Of a stretch of DNA of 21,950 nucleotides, positions 15,388 through 21,950 are shown in pieces. Both the position numbers and the translations under genes were made by a program. The stretch comes from JAFDVL01 sp043736395 (GTDB lineage Bacteria; Acidobacteriota; Blastocatellia; RBC074). The stretch lies in NCBI GenBank assembly GCA_043736395.1, contig JAYTCQ010000367.1, positions 1 to 21,950 of the forward strand, written 5' to 3'. The notes under the pieces were generated by a model that saw nothing but the letters and a program-made list of their open reading frames with translations, was not told the origin of the DNA and did no database searches. Positions within the stretch are counted from its first letter, which is position 1; every line of letters starts with the position of its first letter.

Positions 15388-15927
15388 ATGAAGAAAAACG
15401 ACTTCACATTTCAAGATGCCGTGGCCGGATTTCTGGCAGGAGATTTTTCACGCCTCGCTCATTTGTTTGCTAATGACGCTCACTCTCCGCGTTGCACCAT
15501 CATCGAATGGTATGAACAGGGGTTCAACCGCAGGCATTATCCGAAGCTCTGACTTGCGCCTGCTTCAATGGATTCACCAGCGTCGCTGAAACGCTTATCA
15601 ATCACGGCGTAAACATCAAAGCGGGCAACGGTACGGGGCTGAATGCTTTGCACTGGGCAGCGAATCGCGGACAGTTGGAAATTGTACGATTATTGCTAAG
15701 CCATCAGGCGAAATTGGAGACGCGAAATATGTACGGCGGGACGGTATTGTCGGCTACGGTGTGGGCTTCTTTTCACGAACGACAAGCTGAACACCTACCA
15801 ATTATTGAAGCATTGTTGGAAGCAGGTGGATGCGGTGGAATATCCGACGGGAAATTTGCAGATTGATGAACTGCTCCAACGTTATAGCGATACGAGCAAC
15901 TCCTACTCTTCGTCTCTAAAAGGATAA
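15388..15927 (+). pseudogene. Ankyrin-repeat protein gene with two frameshifts
   Basis: Three reading frames join into one ankyrin protein of about 180 aa. Frame 1 from ATG 15388 gives MKKNDFTFQDAVAGFLAG...EWYEQG and then stops at 15550. Frame 2, from about 15522, gives VQPQALSEALTCACFNG, TGLNALHWAANRGQLEIVR, MYGGTVLSATVWASFHE and AIIEALLEAG-type ankyrin repeats. Frame 3, from about 15829, gives DAVEYPTGNLQIDELLQRY and ends at the TAA 15925-15927. The first break lies in the GGGG run at 15519-15522 (one base lost or two gained), the second near 15825-15830. Both are in an otherwise well-kept sequence, so recent decay or sequencing error are both possible. It sits between two exported amidohydrolases. 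Ankyrin proteins bind partner proteins; no partner can be named. Confidence 0.85.
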
Positions 15928-15930
15928 ACG

Positions 15931-17274
15931 ATGAAATCTTTATTTTTGCTTGCGATTCTGCTTGTTGTTTCCATCATTGCGCTTGGTCAACCACAGCGGG
16001 CAGCCTCAACGATTGCAATCACGGATGTAACGTTGATTGATGGAACGGGTTCTCTGCCACAAAAAAATATCACAGTTGTGATCTCAGGCAACCGAATAAG
16101 TAGAATACTTCGCAGTGGTTCGCGAAGCGTCCGTGCTAGCGAAATCATTGATGGAAATGGAAAATTCCTCATCCCAGGTCTTTGGGATATGCACACTCAT
16201 TTGGCGTATGTCGGTGACGTAACTTGTACAACTCTTATCGCACACGGAGTCACTTCGGTACGCGATCCTGGAGGCAGTCTTCAAACTGTAGACTGGTTCC
16301 GCAGGCGAATTCAGGAGAACAAGCTGATTGGACCTCGTATCTTTCGTGCGGGGCCTGTGCTGGATGGATCAAAGCCTGGTTCGCAGGATCGTCTCGTGAT
16401 TTCTTCGGAGGACGATGGGCGGCGTGCAGTGAGGTTTGTCAAATCACTCGGCGTGGATTTCATCAAAGTGCATAACGGCGCACCGCCTACAGCATACTTT
16501 GCGATGCTCGCCGAAGCTCGGCGGCAAGGTCTTGTTGTCGTTGGTCATATTCCACAAGACGTTGACCCAGCCGCAGGGATTGACGCAGGTCACGGCAGCG
16601 TTGAGCACATAGTCAGTCTCCTTGAAGGCTCCGCTCGCCGCAAAGGGTCTGCGCAAGCACTCGCCGAGTTCACCGATGCCGAAGCCATACGGTTGGCACG
16701 CAAAATGGTGGCGAAGGGAACGTGGTTTGATCCTACGCTTGTGCCGTATTGGTATCGCGCGCATCAGTGGGAAGTCCGCGCGGCGAACGACCCACGCGAG
16801 AAATACGTGACTGGTTCGATGCGCTCTTCCTGGAAGTCCTTCCCGATCCAACCTGACAATGCAGACGTAAGGCAAGCACTAACGCTTGGATTCGATCGCT
16901 TTCTAGAAATCACGCGCATCATGCATCATGAAGGAGTTCGCTTTCTTGTCGGCACCGATCTCTCTTTGCCGCTTGTTTATCCCGGCTCTTCGGTTCATGA
17001 AGAATTGGGCTGGCTGGTAAAGGCTGGATTCACACCGATGGAAGCTATCGTCGCTGGCACACGCAACGGAGCTGAGGCTGTTAATCGCCTTCGTGAATTA
17101 GGTACAATTGAAACTGGTAAACTTGCCGATCTGGTGTTGCTTGAAGCCGATCCACTTGCCAATATTTCGAATACGCAAAAAATCGCTGCCGTCGTGGCAA
17201 ACGGGCAACTATTTCAGCGCGCAGCACTGGATGTTATGCTGGCACAAATTGCAAAAGATGCGGCAGGACGTTGA
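15931..17274 (+). CDS. Exported metal-dependent amidohydrolase (second paralogue)
   Basis: 447-aa exported amidohydrolase. Signal peptide about 1-19. Metal and active-site residues: His88 and His90 in WDMHTHL, Lys179 in DFIKVHNG, His206 in VVGHIP, His226 in SVEHI, Asp343 in LVGTDLS. Start ATG directly follows the end of the ankyrin frame (3 bases), with AAAGGAT acting as a partial Shine-Dalgarno. The C-terminal metal-independent beta domain reads GTIETGKLADLVLLEADPLANI. It is paralogous to the gene at 14128 but clearly diverged. The next gene begins 5 bases after its stop, so it and the alpha/beta hydrolase form an operon. The substrate is unknown; a peptide, lactam or cyclic amide is likely for the family. 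Confidence 0.92.
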   Translation: MKSLFLLAILLVVSIIALGQPQRAASTIAITDVTLIDGTGSLPQKNITVVISGNRISRILRSGSRSVRASEIIDGNGKFLIPGLWDMHTHLAYVGDVTCTTLIAHGVTSVRDPGGSLQTVDWFRRRIQENKLIGPRIFRAGPVLDGSKPGSQDRLVISSEDDGRRAVRFVKSLGVDFIKVHNGAPPTAYFAMLAEARRQGLVVVGHIPQDVDPAAGIDAGHGSVEHIVSLLEGSARRKGSAQALAEFTDAEAIRLARKMVAKGTWFDPTLVPYWYRAHQWEVRAANDPREKYVTGSMRSSWKSFPIQPDNADVRQALTLGFDRFLEITRIMHHEGVRFLVGTDLSLPLVYPGSSVHEELGWLVKAGFTPMEAIVAGTRNGAEAVNRLRELGTIETGKLADLVLLEADPLANISNTQKIAAVVANGQLFQRAALDVMLAQIAKDAAGR

Positions 17275-17279
17275 AAACC

Positions 17280-18347
17280 ATGACATTCAAAATAAAAACT
17301 TTATTACTTCTCGCGCTGTTGTGCGTGGTCGCGCAGGCGCAACCCGTCCCCACGGAAGGTGATTTTCTGGCGCGTGATTTTCGGTTTGAATCCGGCGAGA
17401 GTTTGGCTGAAATAAAATTGCATTACCGCACGTACGGAACGCCGCGCAAAGACTCATCCGGTGTAGTCCGTAATGCTGTTTTGATTATGCACGGCACGGG
17501 TGGAACTGGTGCGCAATTCGTGTCGCGGCAATTCGCTGGTGTGCTTTTTGGCGCAGGGCAATTGTTGGATGCTACGAAATATTTCATCATCCTGCCGGAT
17601 GACATTGGGCACGGTCAGTCATCGAAACCGAGCGATGGTTTGCGGATGAAATTTCCGCGTTACAATTATAACGATATGGTCGTTGCGAACTATCGTTTGT
17701 TGACGGAACATCTGGGAGTCAACCATTTGCGGTTGGTGATGGGGACTTCGATGGGCGGAATGCATACGTGGGTGTGGGGCGAAAAATACCCGGATTTTAT
17801 GGATGCGCTGATGCCACTTGCGAGTTTGCCCGTGCAAATTGCCGGACGCAATCGAATGCTGCGCCGGATGATTATGGATTCCATCAAAAATGATCCTGAA
17901 TGGCTAAACGGCGAATATAAATCACAACCCATGCGCGGATTGACGCAGGCGCAATATGGATTGCTGGTGATGTCGAGCATCCCGTTGCAATGGCAGAAAG
18001 ATGCTCCTACGCGTGAAGCCGCCGACAAGAGTTTTGATAACCGCGTACGCGCTGCCGTCGCAGGCAAAGATGCGAATGATATGTTGTATTACTTCGACTC
18101 TTCTCGTGATTACGATCCATCACCAATGTTAGAAAAAATTCGTGCTCCACTGGTCGCGATAAATTCTGCGGACGATCAAGTGAATCCGCCGGAACTCGGC
18201 ATCGCTGAACGTGAAATTAAACGTGTGAAAAATGGAAAATTTATTTTGATCCCAATTTCAGATCAGACACGCGGACACAGTACGCATACGCTGCCAGAAA
18301 TTTGGCAGCAGCATTTAGCGGAATTATTGAAAGCATCAGAGCGATGA
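17280..18347 (+). CDS. Exported MetX-like alpha/beta hydrolase
   Basis: 355-aa alpha/beta-fold protein related to homoserine O-acetyltransferase (MetX) but with a signal peptide (about 1-20, ending VAQAQ), so it acts outside the cytosol and is unlikely to be a methionine enzyme. Catalytic nucleophile Ser157 in GTSMGG, acid Asp298 or Asp299 in NSADDQVNPPE, and His333 in RGHSTH. Other MetX-type features: LIMHGTGG near residues 68-75, and YFIILPDDIGHGQSSKPSDG. The start at ATG 17280 is preferred over TTG 17271, which overlaps the upstream stop. Neighbours are exported amidohydrolases, so a role in breaking down an external compound is possible. A hairpin follows the stop codon. Family is firm, substrate unknown. 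Confidence 0.9.
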   Translation: MTFKIKTLLLLALLCVVAQAQPVPTEGDFLARDFRFESGESLAEIKLHYRTYGTPRKDSSGVVRNAVLIMHGTGGTGAQFVSRQFAGVLFGAGQLLDATKYFIILPDDIGHGQSSKPSDGLRMKFPRYNYNDMVVANYRLLTEHLGVNHLRLVMGTSMGGMHTWVWGEKYPDFMDALMPLASLPVQIAGRNRMLRRMIMDSIKNDPEWLNGEYKSQPMRGLTQAQYGLLVMSSIPLQWQKDAPTREAADKSFDNRVRAAVAGKDANDMLYYFDSSRDYDPSPMLEKIRAPLVAINSADDQVNPPELGIAEREIKRVKNGKFILIPISDQTRGHSTHTLPEIWQQHLAELLKASER

Positions 18348-18351
18348 TGAG

Positions 18352-18385
18352 CAACAAACGGGACGTTTGTTGTACACTTTTTGAT
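18352..18385 (+). terminator. Possible intrinsic terminator after the alpha/beta hydrolase
   Basis: A perfect 9-bp stem (18352-18360 with 18364-18372, sequence CAACAAACG) and a 3-base loop start 5 bases after the stop codon. A short T-run (TTTTT) follows about 6 bases later. The stem is A/T-rich, and the T-tract is slightly late, so termination is plausible but not sure. Confidence 0.5.
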
Positions 18386-18434
18386 TTGTCTGCAGTTCAG
18401 AAAGGCGTTAAGTTTATTGAGAGATTTTTGTTGA

Positions 18435-19055
18435 ATGAGTGAAAGCAACCATCAAAACTTAATCAACCGAATACTAGAAAACATCTCCGCCCCGATGATT
18501 TCCAGTGACACTGGAATGGAAGCTGCACGAAAAATTGGTAAGCTTGCTGCGCAGGAGGAAATTGAATGGGCAATTGCTGGAGGATTAGCAATGTACATTT
18601 TCGGCAGTGATCGCTTAACGAAAGATGTAGACATTATCGCTTCTCAAAATCTTTCTCTGACTCCTGATCATCCGTTGGGATTTGGCGGTAGCAGCTATAC
18701 TTTGCAAGTGGGCAAATACGCAGTACAGATTGATTGGATTGTGCGAAGTGACGGTTATAAAAAATACTATACCGCAGCACTGCGCGATGCGGTAAAAATG
18801 CCGAACGGCTTGCGCGTGATTACGCCTGAATGGATGGTGATTCTAAAAATTAATGCCGGACGTCAAAAAGATTTGAACGATGCTGTTTTCTTGCTCAAGC
18901 AACAAAAACTCGTTGATCGCCCGAAGGTCAAACGAAAATTGATTTCTGTTGGAGGCGAAGATGCATGGCTGATTATGATGCCGAATTTTCGCCGCTTGTG
19001 TGATTTGGCGGACGGGAATACAAATGAATCGGACAAGTATTATGATCAAGATTAA
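18435..19055 (+). CDS. Nucleotidyltransferase-fold protein
   Basis: 206-aa protein with a minimal nucleotidyltransferase fold. Seen: IAGGLAMYIFGSDRLTKDVDII, with Gly49-Gly50 and the metal pair Asp64/Asp66, and a third acidic residue Asp100 in VQIDWIV. A further RQKDLNDA motif lies near residue 143. These are typical of AbiEii-like and related MNT-type proteins, some of which are toxins of type IV toxin-antitoxin systems. No antitoxin gene (AbiEi-like) is next to it, so a defence role is not supported by context. A weak GAGAG Shine-Dalgarno lies about 11 bases upstream. It follows a possible terminator and is 21 bases before the methyltransferase gene. The substrate is unknown. Confidence 0.8.
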   Translation: MSESNHQNLINRILENISAPMISSDTGMEAARKIGKLAAQEEIEWAIAGGLAMYIFGSDRLTKDVDIIASQNLSLTPDHPLGFGGSSYTLQVGKYAVQIDWIVRSDGYKKYYTAALRDAVKMPNGLRVITPEWMVILKINAGRQKDLNDAVFLLKQQKLVDRPKVKRKLISVGGEDAWLIMMPNFRRLCDLADGNTNESDKYYDQD

Positions 19056-19076
19056 CGGCAAGAAAGGAAAGTTTAT

Positions 19077-19895
19077 ATGACCGTAGACAATCTTCTCTTC
19101 TCCGAACGTTTTCCTCGCGCTTCGACATACAATCCTGAATGGGTTATCGCCAGCGTGAGTGGCGGTGCTAATCCGCTGTGGATTACTGAGTGGTTGGTCG
19201 AGGCTTTGGACTTTCGGCCCGGTATGCGAGTACTGGATCTCGGCTGCGGACGAGCGATGTCGTCCATCTTTTTGCGCCGCGAATTCGGCGTGCAAGTTTG
19301 GGCCACTGACCTCTGGTTTAGCGCTTCAGAAAATCTTCAGCGCATCCAGGATGCCGGCGTCGAGGATGGCGTGTTTCCGATTCACGCCGATGCCCGATCC
19401 TTGCCGTTCGCTGAAAATTTCTTCGATGCCATCGTGAGTATTGATTCCTTTTTTTATTACGGAACGGATGATTTGTACCTAAACTATCTCGCTCGTTTTT
19501 TGAAGCCGGGAGGTCAGATAGGAATTGCGAGTGCCGGGCTGATGCGGGAAATTGAAAGTTCAGTTCCCGATCATTTGAGCGCGTGGTGGACAATGGATTG
19601 CTGGATCCTTCATTCGGCGGCTTGGTGGCGCAGGCACTGGGAACGAACAAGAATCATGGACATCGAATATTCCGACAACCTGCCAGATGGCTGGAAATAT
19701 TGGCTGGATTGGCATAGGGTGATAGCTCCCAATAACGAAGCGGAAATTAAGGCACTTGAGGCTGATCGTGGCGATTACCTGGGCTACGTTCGTGTCGTGG
19801 GGCGTCGAAAAGAAGGGACAGAGCTTGGAGAGCACGTCGTATCCTTGCCCGCACAGTACACGAAAAAAACTTTGCTCAGAAATGAAAAGTCGTAA
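19077..19895 (+). CDS. SAM-dependent methyltransferase (class I)
   Basis: 272-aa cytosolic methyltransferase. Motif I VLDLGCG at residues 52-58 binds the methionine part of SAM; the acidic end of the second strand is in VWATDLW. A further block ADARSLPFAENFFDAIVSIDSF (motif II-III region) and FLKPGGQIGI (motif IV) follow. The N-terminal region GGANPLWITEWL, and SIDSFFYYGTDDLYLNYL, match a bacterial family often loosely annotated as cyclopropane-fatty-acid-type or generic methyltransferase. Shine-Dalgarno AAAGGAAA sits about 9 bases before the ATG. The substrate is unknown. It may be cotranscribed with the upstream nucleotidyltransferase gene. Confidence 0.88.
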   Translation: MTVDNLLFSERFPRASTYNPEWVIASVSGGANPLWITEWLVEALDFRPGMRVLDLGCGRAMSSIFLRREFGVQVWATDLWFSASENLQRIQDAGVEDGVFPIHADARSLPFAENFFDAIVSIDSFFYYGTDDLYLNYLARFLKPGGQIGIASAGLMREIESSVPDHLSAWWTMDCWILHSAAWWRRHWERTRIMDIEYSDNLPDGWKYWLDWHRVIAPNNEAEIKALEADRGDYLGYVRVVGRRKEGTELGEHVVSLPAQYTKKTLLRNEKS

Positions 19896-19942
19896 TGCTG
19901 GTGTCCATCGTATTAGGATATTTTTTTCAATTTTAGCTCCTG

Positions 19943-21397
19943 ATGAAACTTATGAAGAATTTTCCTTCAAACAAATTACAAGACGAAACCCGCCGCCATT
20001 TCTTCGGACAATGTGCCGTCGGACTCGGTTCCATCGCACTGAATTCCCTGCTCGCGGACGAAACGCAAGGACAGAATCAACAAATTGATTCGGGCAATCC
20101 GATGGCTCCGCGTAAATCTCCATTGCCTGCCAAAGCGAGGCGCGTAATTTATATGTTTATGGCGGGAGCGCCTTCGCAACTCGAATTATTTTCTGACAAA
20201 CCAAAACTACGTGAATTAACCGGACAGCCTCCCCCGCCAAGCATGTTAAAAGGTAAACGATTTGCATTTCTAAAAGGCAACGAAACGCTGCTCGGAACAA
20301 AACGTAAGTTTGCACAGTACGGGCAAAGCGGAATGACGCTGAGCGAATTGCTGCCGCATCACCGCAAGATTGTGGATGAAGTTTGCTGGCTGCGCGGAAT
20401 GTCTACTGATGTTTTCAATCACGGCCCTGCAAAGCTGTTTATGAATTCAGGTTTTCAAATTCCCGGACGTCCTAGCTTCGGCGCGTGGGTGACGTACGGC
20501 TTGGGCAGCGAATCGAAAGACTTGCCCGGCTTCGTCGTTTTGCAAAGCGGGCGACGTGGCCCGCGCGGCGGGGCAACGCTTTGGAGCAGCGGATTTTTGC
20601 CGACTTCATTTCAAGGCGTACCTTTTCGCGGCAGCGGCGATCCGATTCTCAATCTGCAAAGTCCGGCAGGACTCGGACGCGAACAGGAACGCGATTTCTA
20701 TGACACCGTTGGCGCCTTGAATAAAGCGCGGCTGGACAAAACAGGTGATCCAGAAATTATGACGCGCGTGAATGCTTACGAGATGGCGTTTCGGATGCAA
20801 ACGAGTGCGCCGGAGTTGATGGAGTTGAGCAAGGAAACACCGGCTACACTGGCGTTGTATGGCGTGAAGCAGGGTGATTCAGGTTTTGCTGCAAACGCTT
20901 TACTCGCGCGGCGGATGATCGAACGCGGTGTGCGATTCGTGCAGCTTTATCACACCGATTGGGATCATCACGGCGAACGCGGCAACAATCTCGACGGTGA
21001 CATCGAAGCCCGTTGCCGCGAAGTAGATCAGGCTTCGGCGGCACTTGTCTTAGATTTAAAACAACGCGGTTTGCTCGAAGACACTATCGTAGTTTGGGGC
21101 GGCGAATTTGGACGGACGCCGATGGGCGAAGTCCGCGAGACGACAGGACGCGATCATTACATTGACGCGTTCACGCTGTGGGTTGCCGGAGGCGGATTCA
21201 AACCCGGTCTCGTGCATGGCGCCACTGACGAACTCGGCTTTACCGTAACTGAAGGTGGCATGCACGTCCACGATTTACATGCGACATTGCTGCATCAATT
21301 GGGCTTCGATCACGAGCGCTTGACCTTTCGTTTTCAGGGACGGGATTTTCGATTGACGGATGTTAATGGAGTTGTACAAAAAGACATACTGGCGTAA
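19943..21397 (+). CDS. Tat-exported DUF1501 protein
   Basis: 484-aa DUF1501 protein with a twin-arginine signal (TRRHFFGQCAVGLGSIAL, Arg17-Arg18), hence exported folded. The family has an alkaline-phosphatase/sulfatase-like fold. Seen: YMFMAGAPSQLELF near residue 70, HHRKIVDEVCWLRGMSTD, FNHGPAKLFM, DTIVVWGGEFGRTPMGE, GRDHYIDAFTLWVAGGGFKPG, and HDLHATLLHQLGFDHERL near the end. His/Asp clusters (LYHTDWDHHGER) fit metal binding. DUF1501 genes commonly follow DUF1549/DUF1553 genes; here the likely partner ends 6.7 kb upstream at 13196. No clear Shine-Dalgarno; ATG 19952 is an alternative start. Function in the family is not established, though polymer degradation is often suggested. Confidence 0.92.
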   Translation: MKLMKNFPSNKLQDETRRHFFGQCAVGLGSIALNSLLADETQGQNQQIDSGNPMAPRKSPLPAKARRVIYMFMAGAPSQLELFSDKPKLRELTGQPPPPSMLKGKRFAFLKGNETLLGTKRKFAQYGQSGMTLSELLPHHRKIVDEVCWLRGMSTDVFNHGPAKLFMNSGFQIPGRPSFGAWVTYGLGSESKDLPGFVVLQSGRRGPRGGATLWSSGFLPTSFQGVPFRGSGDPILNLQSPAGLGREQERDFYDTVGALNKARLDKTGDPEIMTRVNAYEMAFRMQTSAPELMELSKETPATLALYGVKQGDSGFAANALLARRMIERGVRFVQLYHTDWDHHGERGNNLDGDIEARCREVDQASAALVLDLKQRGLLEDTIVVWGGEFGRTPMGEVRETTGRDHYIDAFTLWVAGGGFKPGLVHGATDELGFTVTEGGMHVHDLHATLLHQLGFDHERLTFRFQGRDFRLTDVNGVVQKDILA

Positions 21398-21469
21398 ATT
21401 CTTCACATCTACTTATCACGAATAGAACTTTGCTTGGGATAATTTTGATTCAGGTGAACATGCGAAGCC

Positions 21470-21503
21470 AATGACGATGCCACAGATTCTGGTCATCGTT
21501 ATT
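21470..21503 (+). other. Hairpin before the TonB-receptor fragment
   Basis: A 10-bp stem (21470-21479 with 21494-21503, one G-T pair) and a 14-base loop in the gap after the DUF1501 gene. It lacks a T-run, so it could be an operator, an mRNA structure or chance. Confidence 0.3.
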
Positions 21504-21587
21504 AACTTCAGTCAGTAAAATTCGCTTGTCCAACTTGAAACACCAGTAACGCACCACAAATCAAAAGTGGGTTTTCCCGGAGAGAAA

Positions 21588-21872
21588 ATGAAAAGTCTCA
21601 TCAACTTAAAGTTAACTGCATTTAGAAGACTCCCCGTCTTATGTTTTCTAGTAATGCTCGCACTATCTCAACTTGTGCAGGCACAAGTGCTGTACGGTTC
21701 CCTTGTCGGACGCGTCGAAGACCCTTCCGGAGCCATCGTTCCAGGCGCAAAAATCAGTGTGACTAACAGAGCAACCGGACAGCAACGCGATGTGACCGCC
21801 GATGAGAGCGGATCGTTTGCCATCCGAGATTTGCAGGTCGGAGTGTACGATATAAGTACCAAAGCTACTTAA
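21588..21872 (+). pseudogene. N-terminus of an Oar-like TonB receptor, cut short by a repeat
   Basis: The ATG at 21588 has a Shine-Dalgarno (CGGAGAG) 5-6 bases upstream. The 94 codons encode a signal peptide (about 1-33, ending LVQAQ) and a carboxypeptidase-regulatory-like domain: LYGSLVGRVEDPSGAIVPGAKISVTNRATG and RDLQVGVYDISTKAT. In acidobacterial Oar-like TonB receptors this module is followed by a plug and a beta-barrel of about 900 residues. Here a stop codon arrives at 21870-21872 just as the domain should continue (an AxGF-type step), and a palindromic repeat follows at 21884. The likely reading is that the repeat inserted into the gene; the remainder of the receptor, if any, lies outside the window. 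A short standalone protein is less likely. Confidence 0.75.
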
Positions 21873-21883
21873 ATCAGGTTTAG

Positions 21884-21950
21884 ACAGGATTTACAGGATT
21901 AACAAGATGATAAGAAACACTGATGAATATTGGTCGTACGTAAATCCTGT
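21884..21950. repeat. Palindromic element F (to the window end)
   Basis: Perfect 11-base inverted ends (21884-21894 and 21940-21950, ACAGGATTTAC and its complement) enclose 45 bases with a further ACAGGATTAAC-like unit (21894-21903). AGGATTTACAGGATT motifs of this kind are familiar as dispersed repeats in acidobacterial genomes (memory, not checked). It probably extends beyond the window. Confidence 0.7.

Noticed and set aside
16444..16875. 143-codon open frame on the minus strand
   Set aside because: Antisense shadow of the second amidohydrolase; no start signal or recognisable domain.

Overview
The window reads as a chromosomal stretch of a free-living Gram-negative bacterium, most likely an Acidobacteriota member (Blastocatellia-like). 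This is an inference from content: a planctomycete/acidobacterial-type cytochrome-c/DUF1549/DUF1553 protein, its usual DUF1501 partner, exported amidohydrolases, the N-terminus of an Oar-like TonB receptor with a carboxypeptidase-regulatory domain, many lipoproteins and signal peptides, moderate GC, and dense short palindromic repeats. No rRNA, tRNA, CRISPR array or transposase was seen.

Layout. 1-8570 is a plus-strand run: a divergent NAD kinase, an exported protein of unknown function, a TlpA-like thioredoxin lipoprotein, a DUF4349 lipoprotein, then a metabolic group of FAD-dependent oxidoreductase, short-chain dehydrogenase and FolC, the last two overlapping by 4 bp. At least four unrelated inverted-repeat families sit in the gaps (1-26 and 2492-2604; 3896-3968; 5029-5118; 8592-8711). 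8730-9860 is a minus-strand exported trypsin-like protease, convergent with folC and divergent from the next gene.

10068-21397 is bounded by the DUF1549/DUF1553 cytochrome protein and the DUF1501 protein, which are normally neighbours. Here they are separated by about 6.7 kb holding a two-gene module (104-aa protein plus retropepsin-like aspartic protease), two exported metal-dependent amidohydrolases around a frameshifted ankyrin gene, an exported MetX-like alpha/beta hydrolase, a nucleotidyltransferase-fold protein and a SAM methyltransferase. The DUF1553 gene carries two in-frame palindromic repeat insertions, and a second, broken copy of its last ~170 bp lies just beyond the two-gene module, so the module sits between direct repeats of a gene end. 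The window closes on the start of a TonB-receptor gene that stops at 21872, just before another palindromic repeat.

The strongest candidates for something undescribed are the module flanked by duplicated DUF1553 3' ends (13028-14110) and the in-frame palindromic insertions (12351-12550). Between-gene stretches longer than 300 bases do not occur apart from 15376-15930, which holds the ankyrin pseudogene. The gaps 896-1094 and 9861-10046 show no feature I can support.
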